64,000 bases of DNA from Dehalococcoidia bacterium (GCA_009693115.1 SHXW01000001.1:105291-169290); one strand, 5' to 3'; counted from the first letter of the stretch, positions 8,844 to 18,282 are shown. Program-made: numbers and translations. The notes: generated by a model from the sequence alone, not told the origin.

Positions 8844-9755
8844 ATGCTCGAAGCCGTACACACATTCCTAGATTATGTCGCAGTGGAGCGCGGGCTGTCC
8901 CGCCACACCATCGCGGCGTATTCCAATGACCTAAGGTCACTCGTCGAGTTCCTCTCGTCTGCAACAGTGTTGAGGAATCAGGCTCAGGCTTGGCAGGCAG
9001 TTACGCGGGACGACATCGCCCGTTTCATGGCTGACATGGACGAACGGGGATATTCAACAGCGACCCGTGCCCGCAAGGTCGCCTCCCTCAAGTCATTCAT
9101 GGGGTTCATGAAGGCCGAGGGCCTCATCAATGACAATCCCGTCGCGCACGTCCGATCCCCTCGGATCGGGCGCAGGCTGCCGAAGGCGATGAACGTTGAG
9201 GACGCGGGCAGGTTGCTTGATTCCGCGGCGCGGGACACATCTCCTGAGGGCCTGCGTGATTACGCCATACTTGAACTGATGTACGCGTCTGGCATGCGCG
9301 TGAGCGAAGTCACCGGGCTGGATGTGAAGGACGTGGATCTGAATGCCGCCACGGTGCGCGCCTTCGGCAAAGGGTCGAAGGAACGCGTCATACCCCTGCA
9401 CGAAACGGCAGTCGAAGCGTCACGCAACTATCTCGCACGCGGCCGTCCCGTTTCCGCAGGCAGGCACGGCGAAACTGAAGCACTATTCCTCGACGTCCGC
9501 GGTCGCCGGATAACGCGTCAGGGCGTATGGCTCAGGCTCCGCAGGGTGGCTGCATTGACCGGTATCACATCGCACATAACTCCCCACACCCTCAGGCACT
9601 CATTCGCGACTCACCTCCTGCATGGGGGAGCGTCCCTCCGGCATGTTCAGGAACTTCTGGGGCACGCAAGCATCGCGACGACGCAGGTGTATACGCATCT
9701 CACGAGCGACCACGTGAGGAGGGAGTATGAAAAGGCGCACCCCAGGGCGAGCTAG
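8844..9755 (+). CDS. xerD: site-specific tyrosine recombinase XerD/XerC
   Basis: Chromosome-dimer-resolving recombinase, 303 residues. The N-terminal SAM-like core-binding domain (YVAVERGLSRHTIAAY) is followed by the catalytic domain: Arg152 in ASGMRVSEV, the Lys in FGKGSKER, His-x-x-Arg in HTLRHSFATHLL, His in LLGHAS and the nucleophile Tyr283 in QVYTHL. Length and lack of extra domains fit Xer proteins rather than phage integrases. AGGGG precedes the ATG by four bases. XerC and XerD cannot be separated with certainty; XerD is more likely from LLGHASIATTQ and the length. Confidence 0.9.
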   Translation: MLEAVHTFLDYVAVERGLSRHTIAAYSNDLRSLVEFLSSATVLRNQAQAWQAVTRDDIARFMADMDERGYSTATRARKVASLKSFMGFMKAEGLINDNPVAHVRSPRIGRRLPKAMNVEDAGRLLDSAARDTSPEGLRDYAILELMYASGMRVSEVTGLDVKDVDLNAATVRAFGKGSKERVIPLHETAVEASRNYLARGRPVSAGRHGETEALFLDVRGRRITRQGVWLRLRRVAALTGITSHITPHTLRHSFATHLLHGGASLRHVQELLGHASIATTQVYTHLTSDHVRREYEKAHPRAS

Positions 9756-9768
9756 GGGCCGGCCGTCT

Positions 9769-9793
9769 TCCCTCCCCCATCGCTCCGCTCACT
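9769..9793. repeat. partial copy of the dispersed CTCCCCCATCG repeat
   Basis: The xerD-kinase gap contains CCTCCCCCATCG, an 11-12 base match to the core of copies near 49657 and 54197. Only half of the palindrome is recognisable here. Confidence 0.35.
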
Positions 9794-9884
9794 GTCGAAA
9801 TGACCGACCTATCTCTGGGATGGCATTTACGAATTCCATTTAGACGGCACACAGACCAGGACAGGGGAATCAAGGAGGAGTCTC

Positions 9885-10652
9885 ATGCGGTCTATGACCA
9901 TCACCATCGAAGGACGCGCAGGTGGTGGAGCGCCGGACGCTGGCAGGATCGTTGCTCGCGAGCTGAATTTGGACTTTGTTGACCGTTTATTGTTGGCAGA
10001 TATCGCAAAGCGCGTCGGCTCCACCGTTGGGGCGCTCGCAGACTCCGAGAGGCGAGTGCCCACGGTGGGGAGCAGGATGGCCCAGGCAGTGCAGCGGATG
10101 CTCCACAGGTCAGCCGTGGCGGGCATGGGCGGCGACCCTTACTTCGGTCCCGGGATTGAAACACTCCTCGCCCGCCCGTACCGCGACCTCGAAGGGGCCC
10201 CCGCCACCACTGCTGAGGAGATAGACGAGCAACACTTCATCGCGACAACAGCCGAGGTCATCAAGGATCTTGCGGAAACCGGCAACTGTGTCATCCTGAG
10301 CCGTGGCGGGGCGGCCATTCTTAAGGGCAACCCCGGCGTGTTACGCGTCGGCGTCTTCGCACGTATGGACGACAGGGTACGCCGCATTATGGCCCGTGAG
10401 CGGCTCAACAATCCCGCTGCCAGGGAGTTCATCACCCACTCGGATGCCGCGCAGCAACGCTACTTCGAGAAGGCATTCAAGACCAATCCGCTCGACCCCT
10501 TCCTGTATCATTTCGTTGTGAACACGTCTGACGTGAGCGTCGAGTACGCCGCACAGGTGATCATAGACGCCGCCAGAATCATGGCGGACCGTGGCCTCAA
10601 GTTCGCAGAGCCTGTGAACCCCGTGGACGGATCGGTCGCAAGGATCGAGTGA
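9885..10652 (+). CDS. cytidylate-kinase-like P-loop protein
   Basis: 255-residue protein of the Cytidylate_kin_2 type. The start MTITIEGRAGGGAPDAG corresponds to the P-loop segment that in this family often replaces the classical GKS/T with a Gly-rich loop followed by a small helix; the following LVxxELNLDFVDRxLL pattern is typical. Later NCVILSRGGA and MARERLNNP resemble the Walker-B/LID parts of nucleotide monophosphate kinases. AGGAGGAG lies five bases before ATG 9885. Role inferred only as a nucleoside(-monophosphate) kinase relative; the canonical cmk is not this gene. Confidence 0.75.
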   Translation: MRSMTITIEGRAGGGAPDAGRIVARELNLDFVDRLLLADIAKRVGSTVGALADSERRVPTVGSRMAQAVQRMLHRSAVAGMGGDPYFGPGIETLLARPYRDLEGAPATTAEEIDEQHFIATTAEVIKDLAETGNCVILSRGGAAILKGNPGVLRVGVFARMDDRVRRIMARERLNNPAAREFITHSDAAQQRYFEKAFKTNPLDPFLYHFVVNTSDVSVEYAAQVIIDAARIMADRGLKFAEPVNPVDGSVARIE

Positions 10653-10683
10653 GTCCCCGGCACACAGTGCGTAGCAGGATTGC

Positions 10684-11010
10684 ATGCCAAGTAAGAGAAT
10701 CTCCCGGAAGTTCGCCCCACAGCCTTCACATGGCCGCGGCCGACGCGAAAGCAGACCTAATGTATTCATTCAGCCGGAGAAGGCAGACGGTAACGAGGCG
10801 CAGTCGGTGATCGCCCCAGCGGTAGGCGGAAGGGCTGATGGCTCTGTCGGCGCGGATATTGTCGCTGTCCGGCCTGCGGGCCGGGTACGGGTGGGTACGG
10901 CGAGGGCGGACATCTTCACTCGGACGCTTGATAGAGAACTCAAACAGCTTGTTATTCTCACCACCCTGTCGGTCGTCGCCGTCATCGTCCTGAAGTTCGT
11001 CCTGACATAG
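10684..11010 (+). CDS. small tail-anchored membrane protein, unknown
   Basis: 108 residues: a basic, low-complexity N-terminus followed by a single C-terminal hydrophobic helix (QLVILTTLSVVAVIVLKFVL), with charged ARADIFTRTLDRELK just before it. This layout suggests a cytoplasmic domain anchored by its C-terminus. An AGGA lies about 5 bases before the ATG. It sits 31 bases after the kinase-like gene, on the same strand. No family is recognised. Confidence 0.5.
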   Translation: MPSKRISRKFAPQPSHGRGRRESRPNVFIQPEKADGNEAQSVIAPAVGGRADGSVGADIVAVRPAGRVRVGTARADIFTRTLDRELKQLVILTTLSVVAVIVLKFVLT

Positions 11011-11220
11011 GCGCCTGCCATCACGCGGCTCTCTGGCGGAAGCGTGCCTGTATGTAGTCGTCCCCTTAGACGGCAGACGACGCGCCGATTTCAGTCGCGG
11101 ACTGTTTTCATGGTATGCCGCTATTCGCACGCTGGAAGTGTCGGTCAGGGAACTCGGTACGGGTATCGTACTGAACCAGTCGCTTGAGTCAGAGGTTTCA
11201 TTGCTGATGCATCCGCCTCC

Positions 11221-13146
11221 GTGACTCCCCCTGCGAAAACCCTGTTCCCGGAACGCCTTGCCGCCGTGCCCCTCAGGCCAGGCATTTACATGATGCGCGG
11301 GGCGACTGGCGAGGTCCTTTACGTCGGCAAGTCCTCCGCGCTCCGTAACAGGCTACGATCCTACTTCAGCAACCCCGGCTCGCTTTCGGGCAAGACGGCA
11401 GATCTTGTCAGCCACATAACCGACTTCGAATATATCGTCACAGAGTCAGAGCAGGAAGCCCTGCTCCTAGAAAACAGTTTCATCAAGCGCCACAAGCCGC
11501 GCTATAACGCCCGGCTCAAGGACGACAAGACATACCCGTTCATCAAGGTTGACCTTACTGATCCCTTCCCGCGTATCTACGTCACCAGGCGATCTGAAAA
11601 CGACGGTTCGCGCTATTTCGGCCCTTTCGCCAGCGCAGGCAGCGTGCGCAAGACCCTTGACCTCCTCAACCGCCTCTTCCCTTACCGTTCCTGCACAAAG
11701 GCCATCACAGGCACGGACGACAGGCCCTGCCTTGAATACCACATCAAGCGCTGCATAGCGCCCTGTACCGGTTACGCCTCCAGAGACGAATACATGGGCG
11801 TCATCAACCAGGTGGTGTTGTTCCTCGAAGGCAACACGAAACAGGTGGTTTCAGAGTTGAAGGTCGAGATGACCGACGCGGCCGATGCCCTCAAATTCGA
11901 ACGGGCCGCCGCCCTAAGAGACAGGCTGCGCGCCATAGAGCGTGTGTACGAGGGCCAGAAGGTCATCGGCCTCAGTGACGAAGACCTTGACGCCGTGTCA
12001 GTGGCCCGCGGCCGAAATGAAGCCTGGGTCGAGGTCTTCTTCATCCGACAGGGCAACCTTGCCGGACGCGACAATTTCCTCATGGAAGGCACCCAGGACG
12101 ATTCGGAAAGCGAGATCGTTGCTCAGTTCATCAAACAGTTTTATGACTCAGCGGTCCACATCCCACGTACTGTGCTCATCGGTGAGGAAATTGAAGATAG
12201 GAATCTGATCTCAACCTGGCTCGCATCGAAACGCAACGGACCCGTAGAAATTACCGTGCCACAGCGAGGGTCGAAACACAGGCTCCTTGAAATGGTGCGC
12301 GAAAACGCTGCGCAGGGGCTGGAACAACTCAAAATCAGATGGCTCTCAGACACTGACCTCATGGCTACAGCAATGTCCGAAATTCAGGAGCAGCTTTCCT
12401 TGCCGCGCCTGCCACGGCGCATCGAGTGCTACGACATCTCTCACATCCAGGGCACGAATATGGTGGCGAGCATGGCGGTGTTTGAAGATGGTCGCCCAAA
12501 GAATTCGCATTACCGACGTTTCAAGATAAAGACTGTCCAGGGAAATGATGACTTCGCGTCGATGAGAGAGGTTCTTACCCGCCGTTTCAAACGTCTCCAA
12601 CAGGCCCGCGTTGGATCCGCCCCTCGCCCTCCGTCGAGCGAGGGTGCGCTGGAAGGCGCATCCGATAATCCTGTGGTTCCTGAAGCCCCTGATGGAGACG
12701 CCACTCAAGAGAGTTTCGGTGAGATCCCCGACCTCGTGCTAATAGATGGCGGCAAAGGCCAACTCAACTCCGCGATCGAGGTCTTCCTACAACTCGGGCT
12801 CAAGGACATTCCCCTCGCAAGCCTCGCCAAAAAACAGGAAGAGATTTACCTGCCTCACAACGCAGACCCTGTGGTACTGCCACGCAACTCACAGGCCCTC
12901 TTTCTAGTGCAGCGTGCGCGCGATGAGGCGCACAGGTTTGCCGTCACTTTTCACAGGGAGAGACGCCAGAAATCGTCCGTGCAGTCCGCGCTTGACCTGG
13001 TGCCCGGCATCGGGCCAAAAAGAAAAAGGGCGCTCATAAAAAGATTCGGCTCGGTTAAGGGCATCAGGGAGGCACCAAGCGTGGATCTGGCCGCGGTGCC
13101 CGGCATGACCGCCAAACTCGCCGACAAAATCAAGCAATACCTATAG
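11221..13146 (+). CDS. uvrC: excinuclease ABC subunit C
   Basis: Dual-incision subunit of nucleotide excision repair, 641 residues. Order: GIY-YIG endonuclease (RPGIYMMRGATGEVLYVGKS, start), Cys-rich linker (CLEYHIKRCIAPC), UVR motif (DALKFERAAALRDRLRAIE), RNase-H-like C-terminal endonuclease (ECYDISHIQGTNMVASM and LVLIDGGKGQLN) and a C-terminal helix-hairpin-helix pair (LVPGIGPKRKRALIKRFGS, AAVPGMTAKLADKI). Start is GTG; no in-frame ATG lies nearby upstream. The linker around residues 464-500, just before the PDLVLIDGG strand, is long and Pro/Ser/Glu-rich and its DNA contains a CCCTCG...CGAGGG hairpin, possibly an inserted repeat. Confidence 0.95.
   Translation: MTPPAKTLFPERLAAVPLRPGIYMMRGATGEVLYVGKSSALRNRLRSYFSNPGSLSGKTADLVSHITDFEYIVTESEQEALLLENSFIKRHKPRYNARLKDDKTYPFIKVDLTDPFPRIYVTRRSENDGSRYFGPFASAGSVRKTLDLLNRLFPYRSCTKAITGTDDRPCLEYHIKRCIAPCTGYASRDEYMGVINQVVLFLEGNTKQVVSELKVEMTDAADALKFERAAALRDRLRAIERVYEGQKVIGLSDEDLDAVSVARGRNEAWVEVFFIRQGNLAGRDNFLMEGTQDDSESEIVAQFIKQFYDSAVHIPRTVLIGEEIEDRNLISTWLASKRNGPVEITVPQRGSKHRLLEMVRENAAQGLEQLKIRWLSDTDLMATAMSEIQEQLSLPRLPRRIECYDISHIQGTNMVASMAVFEDGRPKNSHYRRFKIKTVQGNDDFASMREVLTRRFKRLQQARVGSAPRPPSSEGALEGASDNPVVPEAPDGDATQESFGEIPDLVLIDGGKGQLNSAIEVFLQLGLKDIPLASLAKKQEEIYLPHNADPVVLPRNSQALFLVQRARDEAHRFAVTFHRERRQKSSVQSALDLVPGIGPKRKRALIKRFGSVKGIREAPSVDLAAVPGMTAKLADKIKQYL
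12621..12644. repeat. possible repeat-derived hairpin inside uvrC
   Basis: CCCTCG (12621-12626) pairs with CGAGGG (12639-12644) across a 12-base loop. It lies exactly in the variable linker of UvrC and resembles the window's dispersed CCCTC-type palindromes, but the match is weaker than for other copies. Confidence 0.3.
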
Positions 13147-13357
13147 TAGAGGCGCCACCCATATTTCATGCCCCACTGGGCGTAACGCCGAAAGCGGTTG
13201 TCCGAGGAATAAGCAGTAGGGGCTACATGGCACTGTTTCCCCAGATTCTTCCCTCCGCTCCAATTGCGGTCGGATGGAAGCTCACGTCTGAACGTATAGA
13301 CAGGCCAGGGCCATCGCTACTCTCATCCAGTCGACATGTACCTGCCGAGGCCAGTCA

Positions 13358-14404
13358 ATGCGCGCCGTACGCTTCACCGAACCAAACCGGGCCGAGATTG
13401 TCGAACGTCCGCGCCCTCATGTCGTCGAGCCGGATGATGCGGTAATAATGGTGACTACGGCAGGACTGACTGCGTGGGACATAGCGCGGTGCGAGGACCC
13501 GTTCGGCCCATCCGCATTTATCTTTCCTCAGACCTTTTCTAAAGGCAAGGCACGACCCCTCACACGAACCGAAAGTGGCGATGCCACCATCCCGGGCGGA
13601 GAGTTCGCCGGAAACGTCGTTGAGGTGGGGTCGGCGGTCAGAACCCTCCGGATCAACGACCTGGTCTTCGCAATTTCTGCGTGGAGGGAAGCGGACGGCA
13701 GGCTGCGGATGTTCGGAGCGGATGGCCTTGACGGCGGACACGCCGACTACGTCCTTGTTCCTCATGCAGATCGCCTTTTGGTAAAAACCACCGCGGGGGC
13801 TGAGGAACGGTCGCTTCTCGCTGGGGGGACATTTGCTCTGGGAGCGTGCGCAGCGGAAATCGCCAGATCCCGCCACTTCGGGGGTTCGCTGATTGTCGCC
13901 GGGTGCGACGCGATGGGCATGTCCGCTCTGGCAGCCCTGAACAAGACCGGAGCGTTTGTGCACACCACTGCGCTGGACTCCAGCCCTGCCCGTCTGACCA
14001 TTGCGGGCCGCTACGGGGCGGCGCCCGTCAATGTGCGAGAGCCTGGAGCAGCGAAGTTGATACAGCCTGCAGACGTTGTCATCGCTGGCGAAATCTCGGA
14101 CAGCACCAGCGCAATCTGGATTGCTAGCGCGGTCAACGCCGGAGGCACTATTGTTTTCACCGAGCCGGATGGTATCGAAAAATGGCGAGAGCTAAACATG
14201 CCCGTGCAAAGGGATGTGCGACTTATCGTGGCAGACTGGGCGTCGCAGGAGCAGGCCGCGAAGCTCGCCACCCTCATCCACATCAGGAAATTGGACCTGA
14301 TGCCAGTCGTCTCCCACGTCGTGCCCCTTGAGGAGGCGCGCGAAGCCTATGCGCAGGCCGTCTCGCGCGGCCCGGCAGTGATGAAGGTTCTGCTCAAGCC
14401 CTGA
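13358..14404 (+). CDS. MDR-superfamily (alcohol dehydrogenase-like) protein lacking zinc ligands
   Basis: 348 residues with the two-domain medium-chain dehydrogenase layout: a GroES-like N-terminal domain and a Rossmann domain around residues 160-300 (LIVAGCDAMGMSALAALNK). Classical zinc enzymes have Cys in a CGTD-like motif, GHE and a four-Cys lobe. Here the equivalent positions read TAWDIARCED and GGEFAG, and no four-Cys lobe exists, so neither zinc site appears intact. The dinucleotide loop is also degenerate (GCDAMGMSA). Oxidoreductase activity on an unknown substrate, or a non-catalytic role, is possible. It converges on the next gene with a 12-base gap. Confidence 0.75.
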   Translation: MRAVRFTEPNRAEIVERPRPHVVEPDDAVIMVTTAGLTAWDIARCEDPFGPSAFIFPQTFSKGKARPLTRTESGDATIPGGEFAGNVVEVGSAVRTLRINDLVFAISAWREADGRLRMFGADGLDGGHADYVLVPHADRLLVKTTAGAEERSLLAGGTFALGACAAEIARSRHFGGSLIVAGCDAMGMSALAALNKTGAFVHTTALDSSPARLTIAGRYGAAPVNVREPGAAKLIQPADVVIAGEISDSTSAIWIASAVNAGGTIVFTEPDGIEKWRELNMPVQRDVRLIVADWASQEQAAKLATLIHIRKLDLMPVVSHVVPLEEAREAYAQAVSRGPAVMKVLLKP

Positions 14405-14415
14405 CCCAGGCTCGT

Positions 14416-15324
14416 CTACTGCACAGGCTTGACCGGTGGTGTCTCCCACCGCAGTACAAAATGCGGCGCACCCGCCGTTAGGGTGGTATTGCCCTCTCTG
14501 GCATCACGCTCTGCTACACGTTGTCTGTACGCCCACAATACCGTCAATGCTGCGTCGATGTTCGTTACCGTCTCTGGCAACGAAAGGGTACCTTCGGGCA
14601 GTATCAGTTCGATGCGGCCGGGCCGTGGTTCAGCCAGGACTACCCCAGTGAAATTAGATTGGGCGAATCTAGCCGCGGGTTCTCCAGCAATGGTTCTAAT
14701 GGAGGAATCCGGCTGATTCGTACCACTGGGTGCTGTAGTTGCGCCGATTTCTCTTCCTGTCGAATCTGAAGCAGCAGATGTTGAGTACATCGTCGTGGTT
14801 CCTGCCCCTGGCGGTGCGTGGGCACTGGGAGCGGTCGTTGCGCTGGGTTCCGTGGGCCGGGTGGCATCGGACAGGTATGGCCGCGCATCGGAGAACACGC
14901 GGTCAATGATCGAGAGGCGGGCGAGGATTTCCTGCCGGTTCGCGCCTGTAATGTCCTCAAGCAATATGGCAAGGCGGGAATGGTCGAGCGGAGCGGCTCC
15001 TGAACGGGCGGCAAGCTCGGCGAAGAGAGGGACGAGCGCGGCGAGTGTCTTACGGGCAGCTTCCGCCTCTTGAGGCGACAACGGTGTGGCGGCGCGCATC
15101 CCGTCGCGCGTTACCCGGATCCGGCTGCGGCCAGTCGCCACCCCCCACACTCTGAGCGCGCCTAGACGAGAAGAGAACGCCCCGCCTCGCTCGCTCATAC
15201 CCAGCGCGGAAGCGAGGCCGTGGCGTGACACCTCGCCCGTGAACTCTCTCGCGATGCGCTGCCCAAGGGCGACCGTCTCAGACAACGTGAACTCTGGGTA
15301 CTCATACGTACCGAGCTTTGGCAT
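14416..15324 (-). CDS. conserved-looking two-domain protein of unknown function
   Basis: 302 residues. Residues 1-90 look like a winged-helix domain (LASALGMSERGGAFSSRLGA, then a strand pair GVATGRSRIRVTRDGM). Residues 90-150 are helical; 155-215 are a Ser/Thr/Pro/Ala-rich linker; the C-terminal part (about 225-302) is a separate small domain with RIELILPEGTLSLP. No membrane segment or signal peptide. AGAGGA precedes the ATG by six bases. A DNA-binding or regulatory role is only suggested by the N-terminal fold guess. Confidence 0.6.
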   Translation of the reverse strand: MPKLGTYEYPEFTLSETVALGQRIAREFTGEVSRHGLASALGMSERGGAFSSRLGALRVWGVATGRSRIRVTRDGMRAATPLSPQEAEAARKTLAALVPLFAELAARSGAAPLDHSRLAILLEDITGANRQEILARLSIIDRVFSDARPYLSDATRPTEPSATTAPSAHAPPGAGTTTMYSTSAASDSTGREIGATTAPSGTNQPDSSIRTIAGEPAARFAQSNFTGVVLAEPRPGRIELILPEGTLSLPETVTNIDAALTVLWAYRQRVAERDAREGNTTLTAGAPHFVLRWETPPVKPVQ

Positions 15325-15836
15325 GAGATGTCCTCTACAGGGTCTGAGGCGCTATTAGGGCGTGTCTGGCAGGGTTGACCCTCCCGGGACACCCCAGGAG
15401 TGGACAGAGGGGCAACGGCGAGATCTGAGACCCTTTCTGAGATCAACAGGGCTGCGAAGCCGGGGAAATTCCGCCTATGCGCTGGATTATACGCGCCGGA
15501 TCCACCGGCTGCGCCCGAGGACGCATTACCATCCTACGCTTATCTGCCGGATGGCGCAGCGCAAGCCGGTCTATATAGCAGCGTATATCCTCCCGTGCGC
15601 CGCCCATACGCCGGGCCGCCACTTTCACCCGAAACCGCCTGGCTTGCAGCCCATGGGCTATGTGCGTTCTCTGTTGTCGGGCGAGCGGCTATACTTCCGC
15701 CGCAAAATGGCTCTGTGCTGTTGCCGAGTCCGTGGTCGCCCGCCGAGCCTCGCCGCTTCGGAATAAGGCGACTAGCAATACTCTGTCTGGTGTCTTGTTT
15801 GGCGTGTTAATGAGGGACGAGCGTGAGAGGCCAATC
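15325..15836. other. 512-base gap upstream of the enolase cluster
   Basis: Precedes the rightward catabolic block and probably contains its promoter. An open frame from 15400 gives a Pro-rich product (APDPPAAPEDALPSYAYLP) with no ribosome site or known family; it is not called. No strong hairpin is seen. Confidence 0.35.
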
Positions 15837-16976
15837 TTGAAAATCACGGACATACGCACCATCCACGCATACGACGGCAGCCGCAATAACCTCTTCCTTC
15901 AAGTCTTTACCGACGAGGGCATCACCGGCGTCGGTGAGCCCTACTCGATTGGGCCGGACGAGGGCATCATCGGCGTCATCGAAAACATGAAACCGTGGTT
16001 CATCGGACAGGATCCCGGACGCATCGAATGGCTCCTGCGGCGTGCCCGGAACACCATGCGTTTCCCCCTGGGGCAGGTCGCGTGGTCTGCCCTGTCCGGC
16101 CTGGACCTCGCCCTCTGGGACATCATGGGCAAGGCAGCAGGCGTCCCCGTCTACAAGCTCCTTGGCGGCCCTACACGCGATAGAGTCCGCGTCTACCACG
16201 CCATCTACGATCCAGACCCCATCAGACTTGGCGAAAATGCACAGGCCCTCCTTGCCGAGGGTTACACCGCCTTCAAGACCACCCCCTTCCCGCCCGGCTA
16301 CCGCACCATGCCCTGGCAGGCCGTCGTACGCGAGTCGGCCAAGCGTATGGAGACGCTCCGAATAGCAGTGGGCGACGGCCCTGATATCGGCATAGACATC
16401 CACACTGTAATCAGGGAGCCGTCTAAGGCAGTCGAACTTGTTAAGGCTCTCGTCCAGTACAGGCTCATGTTCGTCGAAGAGCCTGCCGGGGCAGAGTTCA
16501 TCGCAACCACCGCCCGCCTGCGCCGCGAGTTCCGCGTCGCGCTCGCCACAGGCGAGAACCTGTACGGCGCGGCACGTTACGCCGAACTCATGGACGCCGA
16601 TGCGGTGGACATCATCCAGCCGGATGTGCTGTGCTGCGGTGGCCTGCTCGAAGCGAAGAAGATTGCCGCCATCGCCGAGGCCCACTATGTCACTGTCGCG
16701 CCGCACAACCCCCTCGGCCTCATCTCGACTGCCGCCTCTGTCCATTTCGCAGCCAGCATCAACAATTTCCTGATCCTTGAGTGGCACGGCGATGACAAGC
16801 GCCAGAAGCAGGAGTTTGTCACCCCAATGTGGAAGCCCGTGAACGGATATTTCGAGCTGCCACAGTCGCCTGGGCTCGGCATCGAATTGAACTTGGACGC
16901 CATAAACAAACACCCTGCGAAGCATTGGAACCGCGGCTTTCCGGTCGGCCCTGACGGCGCCCCCGGCAACATTTGA
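15837..16976 (+). CDS. enolase-superfamily (MR/MLE) acid-sugar dehydratase-like enzyme 1
   Basis: About 379 residues. N-terminal capping domain (KITDIRTIHAY...GVGEPYSIGPDEG) and an enolase barrel. Candidate metal ligands and catalytic groups: Asp and His in GIDIH (about residue 187-189), Glu in FVEEP, Glu in ATGENLYG, and the late His in APHNP. The Asp-x-His pattern on the third strand and the APHNP His resemble D-galactonate/D-mannonate dehydratase relatives, so dehydration of a sugar acid is the likeliest chemistry. TTG at 15837, with GAGAGG six bases upstream, gives the same N-terminus as its neighbour paralogue; ATG 15810 is the alternative. First gene of the block. Confidence 0.82.
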   Translation: MKITDIRTIHAYDGSRNNLFLQVFTDEGITGVGEPYSIGPDEGIIGVIENMKPWFIGQDPGRIEWLLRRARNTMRFPLGQVAWSALSGLDLALWDIMGKAAGVPVYKLLGGPTRDRVRVYHAIYDPDPIRLGENAQALLAEGYTAFKTTPFPPGYRTMPWQAVVRESAKRMETLRIAVGDGPDIGIDIHTVIREPSKAVELVKALVQYRLMFVEEPAGAEFIATTARLRREFRVALATGENLYGAARYAELMDADAVDIIQPDVLCCGGLLEAKKIAAIAEAHYVTVAPHNPLGLISTAASVHFAASINNFLILEWHGDDKRQKQEFVTPMWKPVNGYFELPQSPGLGIELNLDAINKHPAKHWNRGFPVGPDGAPGNI

Positions 16977-17040
16977 TGACGTCAGGGCGCAACTGAAACC
17001 CGTCTCCCAACCGGGGCTACAGGAATCTGGAGAGGACTCC

Positions 17041-18183
17041 ATGAAAATCACCCGCATCGAGACCCTCATCGCGGACAACGGCAACAACAATATCGTCTAC
17101 GTCCGCACGCACACTGACGCCGGAATTCACGGGGTCGGCGAAGCCTACCGGGTCGGTCCAGACAGGGCCACCGCCGAATGGGTCTCTTACTTCTCAGAGC
17201 AGCTTGCCGGCCGCGACCCGACCGAGATCGAGCGCAACTGGGCCCTCTGCTACCAGGGCACGCGCTTCCCTCTCGGGTCGTCCGCGCTCGCCGCCCTTTC
17301 CGGCATCGACCAGTCCCTCTGGGACATCGCTGGCAAGGCCGTCAACATGCCCGTCTACGAACTCCTCGGCGGGCGCGTCCGGGATCGCCTCCGCGCCTAC
17401 CACGGTGTCCATGCAGACTCGCCCCAGAAGCTGGCCGAGGCCGGGCGGAAACTTGTTCAAGGCGATGGCTTCACCGCGCTTAAAACCTCTCCCCTACCCG
17501 AAAACTGGCGCGATCTCACCTGGAACCAGGCGGTGGATGGCGGCAAGAGATTCATTGAAGCCCTGCGCCGGGCCGTCGGAGACGACATAGATATCGGCCT
17601 TGACGCCCACGCCGCCGTCTGGGAACCGGCACGCGCTCTCGAACTCTCTGACGCCCTTGTAGAGTTCAAGCCGTTTTTCATGGAAGAGCCGTTGCGGATG
17701 GAAAACCGCCGCGAAATGGGCCTGCTCCGCCGGAAGATGCCATTCGCCCTTGCTACCGGTGAGTGCCTCTACACAAAATTCGAACTAGGCGAACTCATCC
17801 GCGAGGAGGCCGTGGACATCCTCCAACCTGACGTCTGTATCGTCGGCGGCATGACCGAACTGCGGAAGATCGCCTTCAACGCGGAGGCGCACGACCTAAC
17901 TGTCGCGCCGCACAACCCACTAGGCCCGCTGGCTACTGTGGTGAACCTGCACTTCGACGCTGCCACGACGAACTTCCTCATTCAGGAGTACCGCACGCCA
18001 TCCGAGAGTGAGGCAGCGACCGTAGTGAAGTCGCCGAAGCCCGTGGACGGTTACTTCCCCCTGCCCGATGGCCCCGGCTGGGGCGTGGACATCGTCGACT
18101 CCGCCGTCGAGGCCCGTCCGATGAAGCGCAACTGGCACCGCGGCGACCGCACGTACCCCGACGGGGCAATCGCGTACATCTGA
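17041..18183 (+). CDS. enolase-superfamily (MR/MLE) acid-sugar dehydratase-like enzyme 2
   Basis: 380 residues, clearly paralogous to the gene 64 bases upstream (shared ALSGIDQSLWDIAGKA, GLDAHAA, FMEEPL, LATGECLY and VAPHNPLGPLATV). The Asp/His strand, the two Glu ligands and the APHNP His are all kept. GGAGAGGA precedes the ATG by about five bases. Same-strand spacing suggests an operon with enzyme 1, perhaps acting on stereoisomers or successive intermediates; this is inference. Substrate unknown. Confidence 0.85.
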   Translation: MKITRIETLIADNGNNNIVYVRTHTDAGIHGVGEAYRVGPDRATAEWVSYFSEQLAGRDPTEIERNWALCYQGTRFPLGSSALAALSGIDQSLWDIAGKAVNMPVYELLGGRVRDRLRAYHGVHADSPQKLAEAGRKLVQGDGFTALKTSPLPENWRDLTWNQAVDGGKRFIEALRRAVGDDIDIGLDAHAAVWEPARALELSDALVEFKPFFMEEPLRMENRREMGLLRRKMPFALATGECLYTKFELGELIREEAVDILQPDVCIVGGMTELRKIAFNAEAHDLTVAPHNPLGPLATVVNLHFDAATTNFLIQEYRTPSESEAATVVKSPKPVDGYFPLPDGPGWGVDIVDSAVEARPMKRNWHRGDRTYPDGAIAYI

Positions 18184-18282
18184 TGACCCAGAACCCGTAT
18201 CCCACCAAAAGAGGGCGTTATACGAGGACGTGGTTCCATCTTGGCTTGCCGCGATCGGGGTGAGGTCTGTCCCAGACCAGGG

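Noticed and set aside
15400..15810. Pro-rich plus-strand frame before the enolase cluster
   Set aside because: No ribosome site, no family resemblance, and it runs into the start region of the first enolase gene.
15807..17090. 427-codon minus-strand frame opposite the first enolase gene
   Set aside because: Antisense of a well-supported enolase-superfamily gene; its codon pattern mirrors the real gene.
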